A DNA stretch of 64,000 nt from NCBI GenBank assembly GCA_963735495.1, contig CAVTLG010000011.1:186001-250000 (forward strand), in the 5' to 3' direction. A model generated the notes under the pieces. It saw nothing but the letters and a program-made list of their open reading frames with translations. It did no database searches and had not been told where the DNA came from. This stretch comes from CAVTLG01 sp963735495. GTDB lineage: Bacteria; Chloroflexota; Ktedonobacteria; Ktedonobacterales; Ktedonobacteraceae. Position numbers and translations under genes: made by a program. The first letter of the stretch is position 1; each line of letters starts with the position of its first letter. Shown one piece after another: positions 36,803 through 45,231 of this stretch.

Positions 36803-37732
36803 TCAATGCACAAGTTGTGCCAGGTCAGCATTTGCGCCGCACAGCACAATCCCGATACGCTCACCCGCCAGCGGTCGATAGCCGCCGGAGAGCAGCGCTG
36901 CCAGCGCTGTAGCTGCGCCTGGTTCTACTACAATACGCAAATCCTCCCACAACCGACGTTGCGCGTCACGAATCGCCTCATCGCTGACCAGCAATACCGA
37001 CTCCACGTACTGCGTTGCTACGGCGAAGCCCACACTTCCCACACGACGCGCACCCAATGAGTCCGCCGCAACGCCGCCCACCTCCACATCGACGGGCCGA
37101 CCAACCTTGAGCGCGCTATGCAGCGTTGGAGCCAGTTCTGGCTCGACACCGATCACGCGTACCTCTCCAGCAAACCAGGCTGCAATGCCTCCAATCAATC
37201 CTCCGCCCCCTACGGCCACAAGCACGGTATCCAGATCTGAGATTTGTGCGGCCATCTCGCGTCCCAGTGTGCCTTGACCGGCTACGACCTCCGGCTGATC
37301 ATAGGCATGCACCACCAGTGCGCCCGTATGGACAGCGCGCATTTCGCTCGCCGCGAGGGCCTCTGCATAATTCGCGCCGATCATGCTCACCTGAGCACCA
37401 TAGTGTCGCAAACGCGCCACTTTGATGGCTGGACATGCTTCGGGCACAAAGATCTCCGCGCGATAGCCTAATTGTTGCGCTGCATAGGCCACCGCAACGC
37501 CATGATTGCCTCCTGACGCCGCAATCACGCCTGCATCTGCAACCGCGTTTGCCAGCAGCCGATTGAAGGCTCCGCGCGCTTTAAAAGACCCAGAGTGCTG
37601 GAACTGCTCCAGTTTGAGTATTATCTGCGCTGCGCTTCCCCACGCATGGGGTTCCAGAGGCATGACTGGCGTTTTGCGCACGTAACCGGCTACCCGCCGA
37701 GCCGCGTCCTCGATATCCGCTTGTGAAATCAT
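36803..37732 (-). CDS. Threonine/serine dehydratase-like PLP enzyme
   Basis: ATG at 37732 (MISQADIEDAARRVAGYV) has AGGAGG eight bases upstream; 309 residues. Fold type II PLP features: Lys in HSGSFKARGAFN, phosphate loop VGGGGLIGG, SGGNHGVAVAYAA, and Ser/Cys end IGIVLCGANADL. Members deaminate threonine or serine to 2-oxo acids, or racemise serine. It lacks the ACT-type regulatory domain of biosynthetic IlvA, so a catabolic role is more likely. It is 43 bases after the broken acetamidase on the same strand and may have shared its nitrogen-scavenging operon. Confidence 0.88.
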   Translation of the reverse strand: MISQADIEDAARRVAGYVRKTPVMPLEPHAWGSAAQIILKLEQFQHSGSFKARGAFNRLLANAVADAGVIAASGGNHGVAVAYAAQQLGYRAEIFVPEACPAIKVARLRHYGAQVSMIGANYAEALAASEMRAVHTGALVVHAYDQPEVVAGQGTLGREMAAQISDLDTVLVAVGGGGLIGGIAAWFAGEVRVIGVEPELAPTLHSALKVGRPVDVEVGGVAADSLGARRVGSVGFAVATQYVESVLLVSDEAIRDAQRRLWEDLRIVVEPGAATALAALLSGGYRPLAGERIGIVLCGANADLAQLVH

Positions 37733-38547
37733 GATAAAACCTCCTGCTTTGCCAACGCCAAAACGCTCCCTAATGTGGGGCAATGAGGAGAGCTGTTTAT
37801 CTTACACACAACTTTTTTCTGGAAGTGACAGAGCATCGGTGGTTGGGTGGTTGGCATACAAACGTCCAAGGGTACTCCAGCCATGTCAGTGTCTCCTCTG
37901 CCCATTCCGTTTTCAAGAGAATACTGCAAGTATAGTGGAAAACAGAACAAAGAGCAGACCAGAAACTATGCCGCACTTATTTACTTTGCGGCTCCAGCCC
38001 TCCTATCTTAACACAGGGCCATCATGCAACCACCCGACATCCCCCCTGATTTCCCGGATGCTCCAATGATGCTTTTTTACTTACTTTCGCCACACTATCC
38101 CACAGCAGGAATTCAACTATTTCCTGATGCTGTTGCGCTCTGGACAACGCAATGGAGTGGTCCAGCAACACATAGATCCCCCAAAAGTAGCACGCGTGTT
38201 TTTGGGTACTTTACTCACCTACGCCCTTCTGGGTGGGCTTATGCAGAATATGCAAGATCCCCCAGATACCTGATCAGGACACTGTTGATACTTTTGTTAA
38301 TCATATGATGGAAAAGTGTGAAACTATTTTGGTAAATAACGGTTACATAATAAGGAATGAATCGTCTCAATAAATATAGTAGCTCATCAGCAAAAGATCG
38401 CCGGAACCTTTCGCAGCTACCGCACTCCACGTTGCGTAAGTGAAGGCATGCCAGGGTCGCGGTTGTCTTTGCTGGTCAATCCTTGCCCATCACCTGGGTA
38501 CCTGAGCAGTTACCGTAAAACTCATTAGGAATAGGACAGGTAAAACG
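37733..38547. other. Long stretch without a convincing gene
   Basis: The right end must hold the promoter of the TenA gene, but I see no thiamine-pyrophosphate riboswitch pattern. A plus frame at 38024-38308 (MQPPDIPPDFPDAPMMLFYL) lacks a ribosome site and family resemblance. The stretch 38300-38420 is AT-rich and may contain promoters. Confidence 0.4.
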
Positions 38548-39222
38548 ATGGAATCAAATACGAGCTTCACTGAATCTTTATTAGCGGCGAATAAAGATAT
38601 TTGGGACGCGATGACCGCACATCCTTGGGTGCGTTCATTCGCTGATGGCACGCTACCGGACGCCGCCTTTATCGCCTGGGCACAGCAATGCCGCTTATAT
38701 TGCATAATGGAGCGACGGGCCCTCCTGATTATGCGTGCCCTTAACCCTTCCCCAGAACTGGATCAACTGCTAGCTAAACTGGAAGATGATACAGTCCGCG
38801 AACCCAGGGAGTTGGCCGAGACACTCAGATCTATCAATGCTCCCGTTGCAGAGGAGGCCTGGCCTATCTGCCTCGGCTATGGCCTGTTTATAATTTCGAG
38901 CGCACGTGATGGCTTGCCTGAAGGGCTGGCGGCACTCTACGCTTGCGAAAAGGCATACCTCGATACCTGGACCGCTCTTTTGCCATCAACCCCTGTGGGT
39001 TCGCGCTGGTATGACTGGGTCTATAATTGGACACAAGATGTATTTCGGGAAACCGTCACAGCAATTGGTCGTCATCTTGACGATCTGGCTGGCACACCAT
39101 CCAATCAAATGCGCGAGCGCATGGAGCACGCATTTAGGGGTGTGGCTCAATACGAACTGGCTTTCTGGGAGATGTGTTGGAAACAACAAGGCTGGCCCGG
39201 CCTCTCTTTGAAGGAGGAATAG
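38548..39222 (+). CDS. tenA: TenA/THI-4-like thiaminase II family protein
   Basis: ATG at 38548; 224 residues, usual TenA length. All-helical fold with AHPWVRSFADGTLPDAAF, FIAWAQQCRLYCIMERRAL, the active-site Cys in AALYACEKAYLDTW and the Glu in YELAFWEMCW. TenA hydrolyses aminopyrimidine thiamine breakdown products, giving the pyrimidine HMP for thiamine salvage. The following gene is an NCS1 transporter that starts six bases after the stop, so uptake and salvage are coupled. Confidence 0.85.
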   Translation: MESNTSFTESLLAANKDIWDAMTAHPWVRSFADGTLPDAAFIAWAQQCRLYCIMERRALLIMRALNPSPELDQLLAKLEDDTVREPRELAETLRSINAPVAEEAWPICLGYGLFIISSARDGLPEGLAALYACEKAYLDTWTALLPSTPVGSRWYDWVYNWTQDVFRETVTAIGRHLDDLAGTPSNQMRERMEHAFRGVAQYELAFWEMCWKQQGWPGLSLKEE

Positions 39223-39228
39223 TCCGAC

Positions 39229-40659
39229 ATGGAAAAAACACAGAATGATCAGGCGAACTCCAGCAGCAATCTGGGGCTTCAGTCACTGAATGCCTACGAA
39301 GGCGCTATGCCTACCCATACGGGTGACACCGTTCTTGAAACTCAGGGCATAGCTCCGATCCCGGAAAACAATCGTTATGGCGGATTGCTTCGCTTATTTA
39401 CGGTGTGGTTTACACCAAACATGGAAATCTCAGGCATTTTTATCGGCACTCTGGCAGTGACGGTTGGACTTGGCTTTGGCCTCGGGCTTACGGCCATCAT
39501 CGTGGGATCGATCATTGGTGCGTTGCCGGTGGCGATTCTGTGTACCTGGGGTCCAAAAACGGGCACAGGCCAACTGCCGTTAGCCAGAATGCCATTTGGC
39601 AAAAGTGTCGCTCTACCAGCAGCCGTACAGTGGATATCGTCAATTGGCTGGACCGCTTTGACAGGCTTATTCGGTGCGCAAGCGGCTCAATCACTATTTA
39701 ACATACCCTTCTGGGCGGGTGCATTAATCGTACTGGTGCTCGAAGCTATTATCAGCATTTATGGATACGAACTTGTCCATAGAGCCCAATGGTTTGGCTC
39801 GGTCATCATGATTATTCTATTTGTTGTGCTCACCGTACGCATATTCCAACATCACGTCGTTCTGCCTCAGGACACCGTTCATGGTCCCGCCCTGGTTGGT
39901 GCCTTCGTCTTGATGCTGGCTATAGCGTTGAGCTCGACCCTTTCCTGGGCCTCCTATGCCTCGGACTACAGCCGATACATGAAGCCCAACTCTTCAACGG
40001 CGGGTGTCTTCTGGTATACCCTGGCTGGTACCCTTGCTTCATACCTGTGGGTAATGATCCTCGGGCTAACGGCAGCGAGTGTACTTAGCAACCAGACGGT
40101 GGATGGTATCCGTACTCTGGTGGGCGGGGGGGTTATAGGCGTAATAGCGCTGGCGACGATGATCCTGGCATCAATCGTATCCTGTACGATGACCGATTAC
40201 TCCGGATCACTTGCTATCCAGACATTCGGTGTACGAGTTAAGCGGCCCATTATTTCCGCAGTCGTTATGCTTCTAGCGTTTGCTACTATCCTGTGGATGA
40301 ATTCGGCTAATACCTCGACGAGATTTCAAAATGTGTTGCTGTTCGCTAGCTACTGGCTAGCGCCCTTCTGCTCTATTGTGATGATAGATTGGTACTACAA
40401 TGGGAAAAAGTACACTGCCTCGTTCCTTCAATCGGCCCTGGCATTTAAGAACCTAAGTAGTGGCTGGCCTGCCCTGGTGTCCTTTATTATCGGTTTCGCG
40501 GTTATGATACCATTTATGGACACATCGCTCGTTTTCGGCTATATCTCACAGCAGCTACAGGGGTCAGACCTGGCATTCTATGTCGGATTTATCGTTACAG
40601 GCGTCCTGTACTATTTTCTTCGGAAGTGGCAGGTATCTCACAGCGCTAATGCGGTTTAG
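39229..40659 (+). CDS. NCS1-family nucleobase/HMP permease (CodB/CytX-like)
   Basis: 476 residues with 12 membrane segments starting at about residue 60. Signature parts: LFTVWFTPNMEISGIFIGTL, the glycine-rich GLGFGLGLTAIIVGSIIGALP, PKTGTGQLPLARMPFG and the SWASYASDYSRYM helix. The AAGGAGG ribosome site lies within the end of tenA. NCS1 carriers import cytosine, allantoin, hydantoins or, in the CytX branch, the thiamine pyrimidine; pairing with tenA favours the last. Confidence 0.88.
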   Translation: MEKTQNDQANSSSNLGLQSLNAYEGAMPTHTGDTVLETQGIAPIPENNRYGGLLRLFTVWFTPNMEISGIFIGTLAVTVGLGFGLGLTAIIVGSIIGALPVAILCTWGPKTGTGQLPLARMPFGKSVALPAAVQWISSIGWTALTGLFGAQAAQSLFNIPFWAGALIVLVLEAIISIYGYELVHRAQWFGSVIMIILFVVLTVRIFQHHVVLPQDTVHGPALVGAFVLMLAIALSSTLSWASYASDYSRYMKPNSSTAGVFWYTLAGTLASYLWVMILGLTAASVLSNQTVDGIRTLVGGGVIGVIALATMILASIVSCTMTDYSGSLAIQTFGVRVKRPIISAVVMLLAFATILWMNSANTSTRFQNVLLFASYWLAPFCSIVMIDWYYNGKKYTASFLQSALAFKNLSSGWPALVSFIIGFAVMIPFMDTSLVFGYISQQLQGSDLAFYVGFIVTGVLYYFLRKWQVSHSANAV

Positions 40660-40763
40660 CAAATTGAGCATGTCATCGTTCTTAATAAGCCATCCCGCAT
40701 TTTCGGGGAACCGCTCGAAACCGCTGGTGATGAAAGGGACCCAAAAGAGGGGAAGACCAGGCA

Positions 40764-40905
40764 AAAGAGACCTCCTACGCTAGACTGTGAAAAACGAACC
40801 AAACAGACAGCGCAAGGAGGTCTTTCACATCCATGCCGTCCAAGATTGAAGCGGTCGAGAAAAAGCATGAACAGCATATCCAGGGTTATGTTTTGCGCAA
40901 TGGAG
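40764..40905 (+). pseudogene. 5' end of an unknown gene with strong ribosome site
   Basis: ATG at 40833 follows GCAAGGAGG; it reads MPSKIEAVEKKHEQHIQGYV then LRN and merges with the antisense end of the MFS gene at about 40900. The leader has an imperfect inverted repeat (AAGAGACCTCC at 40765 and GGAGGTCTTT at 40817). It looks like the beginning of a mobile or duplicated gene whose rest was lost. Not recognised. Confidence 0.4.
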
Positions 40906-42115
40906 TCAGACTCACAACAATGGCGATAAGTACAAAACCAATGGCAATCATATCCAGCACCACGCGCGGACCAGGCACGACGAAAAGCAACCCGGCGAGG
41001 GCTTTTCCCAGTGGCTCACTACCAAAGGAAAAGCAACGAAAGGCGCTATTCACCCGTCCCTGGAGCTGATCAGGAGCCAGCGAGAGACGATACGTGACGA
41101 CGGTCACTCCATAGGTCGGCCAGATGAAACTTATCAAGAAGCAACCCACTGGTAATAACACGGACCAGGGAGTAAGGGCCAGCACGAGTGCGGCAACGGT
41201 CCATATCCAGACAGAGTACCTGATAATCTGCCCAACACGCAATCGTTTTCTCATCCAGGGAGCAATCACACTTCCCAGCACACCGCCAATTCCCCCAGCA
41301 CTCACAATAAAGCCAAGCGTCTGGACACTCAGATGCAACACACCCTGTCCCAGCACGATAAGCGTAAGGGTAATAGGACTTTGCAGAAAATTGACGACAG
41401 TGGTGAGTAGCAGCAGCGCGCGCAGACGAGGCTCTCGCCACAAAAAACGCAGACCGACAATCACATCTCTGAAAAGTCCTTGTGCGCTCAGTCGTTCCCG
41501 TGGCGTCTGAAAGGAAGCACGGATGAACAGCAGCGAGAGCACAGAGACAATATACGACACGCTATCTACAAGGTAAGCCAGCATGGCTCCTACCTCAGGC
41601 ACGCTTGCCAGGCTGATGATAAATGCCCCCAGGCTGGGACCAATCAGTGGTCCAGCGTACTCGGTTGTTTGATCCAGCGCATAAGCGTCCGCAAGCTGAT
41701 CGGGCGACACGACTTGCGGCAGCGCAGAAATCTGCGCCAGGCTAAAGAGGACATTGGCCGCGCCTTCCACAAAAGCCACACCATAGAGATGGGGCAGCGT
41801 CAGACGTCCCAGAGCAAAGGCCATAGGCACAGATCCGAGAGCGAGCCAGCGCAAGAGGTCACAGCGTATCATCACCGCTTTGCGATCCCATCGATCAATG
41901 AGCGCTCCAGCAGGCAAACTCAACAAGAGATAAGGCAGTTCACGCACGGCAGCCACAAAGCCAGCCTGAGCGGCTGAATGCGTGAGCAGCAGGACAAGCA
42001 AGGGTAAGGCGAATGCAGAAACGTTTGTCCCCAACATAGAGATGGTCTGACCGCTCCAGAGCAGCAGGAAGTCTCGATTGCGCCAAATCGCGCGCCCTTT
42101 ATTTTGCCGGTTCAT
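40886..42115 (-). CDS. MFS transporter, MFS_3/EntS-like exporter
   Basis: ATG at 42115 (MNRQNKGRAIWRNRDFLLLW) after AAGGAG; 409 residues, 12 membrane segments. Conserved features: RNRDFLLLWSGQTISMLG, motif A-like GALIDRWDRKAVMI, and the TM5 segment QTTEYAGPLIGPSLGAFI. MFS_3 proteins export siderophores, macrolides or other drugs by proton antiport; substrate unknown here. The last codons overlap the fragment described at 40764-40905. Confidence 0.88.
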   Translation of the reverse strand: MNRQNKGRAIWRNRDFLLLWSGQTISMLGTNVSAFALPLLVLLLTHSAAQAGFVAAVRELPYLLLSLPAGALIDRWDRKAVMIRCDLLRWLALGSVPMAFALGRLTLPHLYGVAFVEGAANVLFSLAQISALPQVVSPDQLADAYALDQTTEYAGPLIGPSLGAFIISLASVPEVGAMLAYLVDSVSYIVSVLSLLFIRASFQTPRERLSAQGLFRDVIVGLRFLWREPRLRALLLLTTVVNFLQSPITLTLIVLGQGVLHLSVQTLGFIVSAGGIGGVLGSVIAPWMRKRLRVGQIIRYSVWIWTVAALVLALTPWSVLLPVGCFLISFIWPTYGVTVVTYRLSLAPDQLQGRVNSAFRCFSFGSEPLGKALAGLLFVVPGPRVVLDMIAIGFVLIAIVVSLTPLRKT

Positions 42116-42437
42116 AGTTGTACATTCTCCTTCTATCCACGAGCAAAAGTACGCCAGAAACCAGAGGTGTGTGGATGAAAGAAATGACGGTGGTGCGCGA
42201 GCGCGATAAAGAGCACCAGTAGCGTATGGTGCATAAGCGGCCCTCAATTGAGGGAGAAAACTTACCGGGCGGAGCCGACAAAGATTAGCGGTGACATATT
42301 AGCAGCATGGAGAGCAATACCCCTTCTCGCAAAAATCGCGTTTCAAAGCACTACAGATAGTCTAGCGCAACCGCTAAGAGCGTGTCAAATATGCTAAAAT
42401 CTTTGCTAGATTGTTCAACAGAAAGAGATTGGCAACT
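42116..42437. other. Divergent intergenic region with a 14-bp palindrome
   Basis: No gene. CCCTCAATTGAGGG (42241-42254) is a perfect palindrome between the divergent MFS and aminopeptidase genes and may be an operator. Promoters for both should lie here. Confidence 0.4.
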
Positions 42438-43541
42438 ATGCATGATATTCGCTTGCAACGCTGGGCACATACCCTCGTCAACTACTGTCTTTATCTCACA
42501 GCAGGCGACACCGTCGCCATTTACGCGACACCATTAGCCGCCCCGCTGGTCGAGGAGGTCTACCGGGAAGCATTACGTGTCGGAGCACAACCCATCCCGC
42601 TGATCGAACTGGAGCACCTTGAAGAGATCCTCCTACGCGAAGGCAATGACACACAGTTGACGGCCCCCTCGCCGCTCACACAGGTGCTCGCGGAACAGGC
42701 TAATGCACGCCTGGTTATCGCGTCCAAAGAAAATCCCAAAGCACTCACCAATATCGATCCCCAGCGAGCGGCCCGGCGGCGACAAACGGCCCATAGCATA
42801 GCCAGCACCTATCGACAGCGCGAACGAGCGGGGCAGTTTCGCTGGTGCGGCACACTTTATCCCACCAGTGGCTACGCGCAAGAAGCCACGATGTCGCTGC
42901 ACGAATTCGAGGAATTTGTTTTCGACGTCTGCTTTCTCAACGATCCTGACCCTATTGCGCGTTGGAAAGAACTCGGCGCGCAGCAGCAGCATCTCGTCGA
43001 CTGGCTTGCGGGCCACGAACAGGTCCATATTATCAGTGATGGTACGGATCTGACCTTATCTATCAAGGATCGTGTGTTCATCAATAGTGACGGCAAGCGC
43101 AACTTCCCCAGTGGCGAAGTATTCACGGGACCAATCGAAAACAGCGCCGAGGGAGCTATCCAATTTGACATTCCAGCCACCTACGACGGTCGAGCCGTTG
43201 AAGGGGTGCGACTGGTCTTTCACGAGGGCAAAGTGGTTGAAGCCAGTGCGCGCCAGGGTCAGGACTTTCTGTACCAGATGCTGGACCTTGACGCTGGCTC
43301 TCGTTATCTCGGCGAATTTGCCTTTGGCAACAACCCGCACATCAACCGACCCAGCAGGAACATCCTTTTTGATGAAAAAATGGGTGGCACCGTGCATATG
43401 GCCCTGGGAGCCAGCTATCCCGAAACGGGCGGCGTCAACCAATCAGCATTACACTGGGATATGATCTGCGACCTGCGCAGCGCAGGCGAGGTCTGGATCG
43501 ATGATACCCTCTTCCTTAAAAACGGCACGATCCTGATATAG
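42438..43541 (+). CDS. M29 family metallo-aminopeptidase (AmpS/PepS-like)
   Basis: ATG at 42438 (MHDIRLQRWAHTLVNYCLYL), with GAAAGAGA upstream; 367 residues. The M29 metal-binding region is present: NFPSGEVFTGP, YLGEFAFGNNP, GTVHMALGASYP and the closing SALHWDMICDLR. Two metal ions (Co/Zn) are used to remove N-terminal residues from peptides in the cytoplasm. Single gene, closed by a hairpin 42 bases downstream. Confidence 0.92.
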   Translation: MHDIRLQRWAHTLVNYCLYLTAGDTVAIYATPLAAPLVEEVYREALRVGAQPIPLIELEHLEEILLREGNDTQLTAPSPLTQVLAEQANARLVIASKENPKALTNIDPQRAARRRQTAHSIASTYRQRERAGQFRWCGTLYPTSGYAQEATMSLHEFEEFVFDVCFLNDPDPIARWKELGAQQQHLVDWLAGHEQVHIISDGTDLTLSIKDRVFINSDGKRNFPSGEVFTGPIENSAEGAIQFDIPATYDGRAVEGVRLVFHEGKVVEASARQGQDFLYQMLDLDAGSRYLGEFAFGNNPHINRPSRNILFDEKMGGTVHMALGASYPETGGVNQSALHWDMICDLRSAGEVWIDDTLFLKNGTILI

Positions 43542-43583
43542 TACTGTCCGCTAAAAAATGATCATAGAGGATTAAACGCAAGC

Positions 43584-43622
43584 GGCGCGAGGCACTATCC
43601 CAGATTGGTAGTGCCTCGCGCC
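43584..43622 (+). terminator. Hairpin terminator after the aminopeptidase
   Basis: GGCGCGAGGCACTA-N11-TAGTGCCTCGCGCC followed by TTTG. 14-bp stem between convergent genes; probably bidirectional. Confidence 0.75.
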
Positions 43623-43652
43623 TTTGTCTATAATGGTGACTAACTGCAAACC

Positions 43653-44528
43653 TTACGCCTGATCTACTTCGGGTGACTCGGTCGTCTCCGTTTTCCCTGT
43701 ATCTGTACTATAGATCAGTTCTGTCAGGTCATTGCGCGTGCTCTCGATGACTTTGCGCAGACGTGCAAGTTGCTCTGGATTATTGAAGGACGAGCGTGCT
43801 GCGATGGCAAAGAGTTGCGCAACTTCAGCGGCTTCTGCCCGCAGGGCCTGAGCCTCCGGGTTGCCGCGCAACCCTCCACGACCACCAAAGCCACGCGCCC
43901 ATGGTGGACCTGCAAACTCTCCCGTATTTTTCTGCTGCTCGGCTAAAAATGCCTGCCCAGCATCTGTGATACTATAGACCTTCTTGCCCTCAGTCTCCTT
44001 CACGGTGACCAGTTCGCGATCCTCCAACAACTGCAACGTCGGGTAAATGCTGCCGGCGCTAGGAGTATAGAAGCCGCCAGATTTCTCTTCCAACGCCTTG
44101 ATCACTTCGTAACCATGCATTGGTCGCTCGCGCAACAACTCCAACACAGCATACTTGACATCGCCGCGCCCAAAGAAACGATGCCCTTTTCCTGGGCCAA
44201 ACGGACCATGTCCTCCCGGGCCTTCGCCTGGGCCTCCCGGGCCAAATGGACCCCTTGGACCCTCTGGGCCAAATGGACCTCCCGGGCCAAATGGACCTCG
44301 TCGCCGCGCTTCAAAGAAACGCGGTCCCCGCCAACCGCCACCACGTGGCCCTTCCTGCCAACCCTCTGGCCCGTGCCCACCGTGGGGGCCATACCCATGA
44401 TGATGATGGTGATGGCCATGCCCATGATGGCGCTCTGGCTCATCGTCTTGTAACCAGGGAGGAGTCCAACCGCCCCAATCTCCGCCTTGATATTGGTACG
44501 CAAAGCGTTTACCAAATGGACCAAACAT
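43653..44528 (-). CDS. PadR-family repressor with His/Gly/Pro-rich N-terminal extension
   Basis: ATG at 44528 (MFGPFGKRFAYQYQGGDWGG) after AAAGGA; about 291 residues. Residues 30-120 are low complexity: a cluster of 12 His within about 20 residues (HHGHGHHHHHHGYG), then repeated GPFGPGG-type units. From about 122 the PadR winged helix follows (YAVLELLRERPMHGYEVIKA, SAGSIYPTLQLLEDRELV), then a helical dimerisation tail. PadR proteins repress detoxification or transport genes. The gene is preceded by two copies of an ATACGATATATCGTAT-type operator, so it likely controls itself. The His-rich part suggests metal binding (inference). Confidence 0.88.
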   Translation of the reverse strand: MFGPFGKRFAYQYQGGDWGGWTPPWLQDDEPERHHGHGHHHHHHGYGPHGGHGPEGWQEGPRGGGWRGPRFFEARRRGPFGPGGPFGPEGPRGPFGPGGPGEGPGGHGPFGPGKGHRFFGRGDVKYAVLELLRERPMHGYEVIKALEEKSGGFYTPSAGSIYPTLQLLEDRELVTVKETEGKKVYSITDAGQAFLAEQQKNTGEFAGPPWARGFGGRGGLRGNPEAQALRAEAAEVAQLFAIAARSSFNNPEQLARLRKVIESTRNDLTELIYSTDTGKTETTESPEVDQA

Positions 44529-44561
44529 ATTTTTCTTATCCTTTCGCTCTATCGTCATTGC

Positions 44562-44577
44562 AATACGATATATCTTT
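44562..44577. promoter_or_regulatory. PadR operator, imperfect copy
   Basis: AATACGATATATCTTT, sharing TACGATATATC with the perfect palindrome 32 bases away; lies about 35 bases before the start codon. Confidence 0.6.
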
Positions 44578-44593
44578 ATCATGTTCAGAGTAT

Positions 44594-44609
44594 ATACGAT
44601 ATATCGTAT
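44594..44609. promoter_or_regulatory. PadR operator, perfect 16-bp palindrome
   Basis: ATACGATATATCGTAT is identical to its own complement and of the type bound by PadR dimers. It lies upstream of the padR-like gene and overlaps the AT-rich promoter zone. Confidence 0.75.
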
Positions 44610-44740
44610 TCTGTCAAGCCTTCCATAGACCAGTTTTTGAAGACGTGCTCAAAATCGCGAAAATACGTCCTTTGTGGACAAAAATGGCAGCAGTAGCGTT
44701 CGGTAGAGTACAAGAAAAAGTGTTAAAGTACAAATAGTAA

Positions 44741-44790
44741 GGTGTCAATTGAGGTGTCAAATGCCGAAAAAATGGGAGTTAAGGTGTCAA
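44741..44790 (+). repeat. Three direct repeats GGTGTCAA
   Basis: Copies at 44741-44748, 44753-44760 and 44783-44790 surround the start of the next small ORF. They may be regulator sites or the edge of a mobile element. Confidence 0.5.
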
Positions 44791-45009
44791 AAAAGCTCTT
44801 ATGTAGCTCATGGAGAGGATTTGCGACTCGATGAGGTCAGCATTGAAGTAGTCGAAAGCGACGACACTGTCGCTGGTGGTGCCAGCGATCATGCACAGCG
44901 TCTTCTCGATAGCTTCCCGGTCCAGCTACATTGTTACACCCTTCCACAGGAAGAAGCTCGGCTTGCCCAGCTCGAAACCTGCATTCACCAGCTTCTCAGG
45001 CTAGTTTGA
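44761..45009 (+). CDS. Small ORF of unknown function, possibly a fragment
   Basis: 82 residues from ATG 44761 (MPKKWELRCQKSSYVAHGED), ending LETCIHQLLRLV. The second half (ESDDTVAGGASDHAQRLLDS and EEARLAQLETCIHQLL) has gene-like codon use; the first 20 codons, among the GGTGTCAA repeats, do not. No ribosome site is clear. Could be the tail of a lost gene. Confidence 0.3.
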   Translation: MPKKWELRCQKSSYVAHGEDLRLDEVSIEVVESDDTVAGGASDHAQRLLDSFPVQLHCYTLPQEEARLAQLETCIHQLLRLV

Positions 45010-45231
45010 GGAGGACAGATCGCACCTCTGCGTGACGCGCTACCTCCCAATCTGTCCCTCTGTTCCCCCTGGCATAGGGAGGATCGGCATGCTATTATAG
45101 AAGTATATACTAGAAAAACGGCGTTGATTGTGCCGAGCCTGATGTTGATAGGAAGACCATGAGCTATCTCAGCAGCTTTCCTCAGAGACTTCCGCTTGGA
45201 CTGCTTATTCTTCATGGAAAGGACCTCCCCA

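Noticed and set aside
38024..38308. Plus-strand frame MQPPDIPPDFPDAPMMLFYL of 94 codons
   Set aside because: No ribosome site, no family resemblance and codon use unlike neighbouring genes.
38400..38547. Possible TPP riboswitch before tenA
   Set aside because: CCTGAGCAGTTACCG looks superficially similar but the conserved CUGAGA/ACCC and GAACCUGAUC segments with P4/P5 pairing are absent.
43760..44520. Plus-strand frames rich in Pro/Gly opposite the PadR gene
   Set aside because: They arise from the complementary strand of the GP/His-rich low-complexity coding region.
44985..45216. Minus-strand frame MKNKQSKRKSLRKAAEIAHG opposite the leader of the repeat protein
   Set aside because: It has no clear ribosome site and runs over noncoding DNA and the preceding small ORF; chance frame is more likely.
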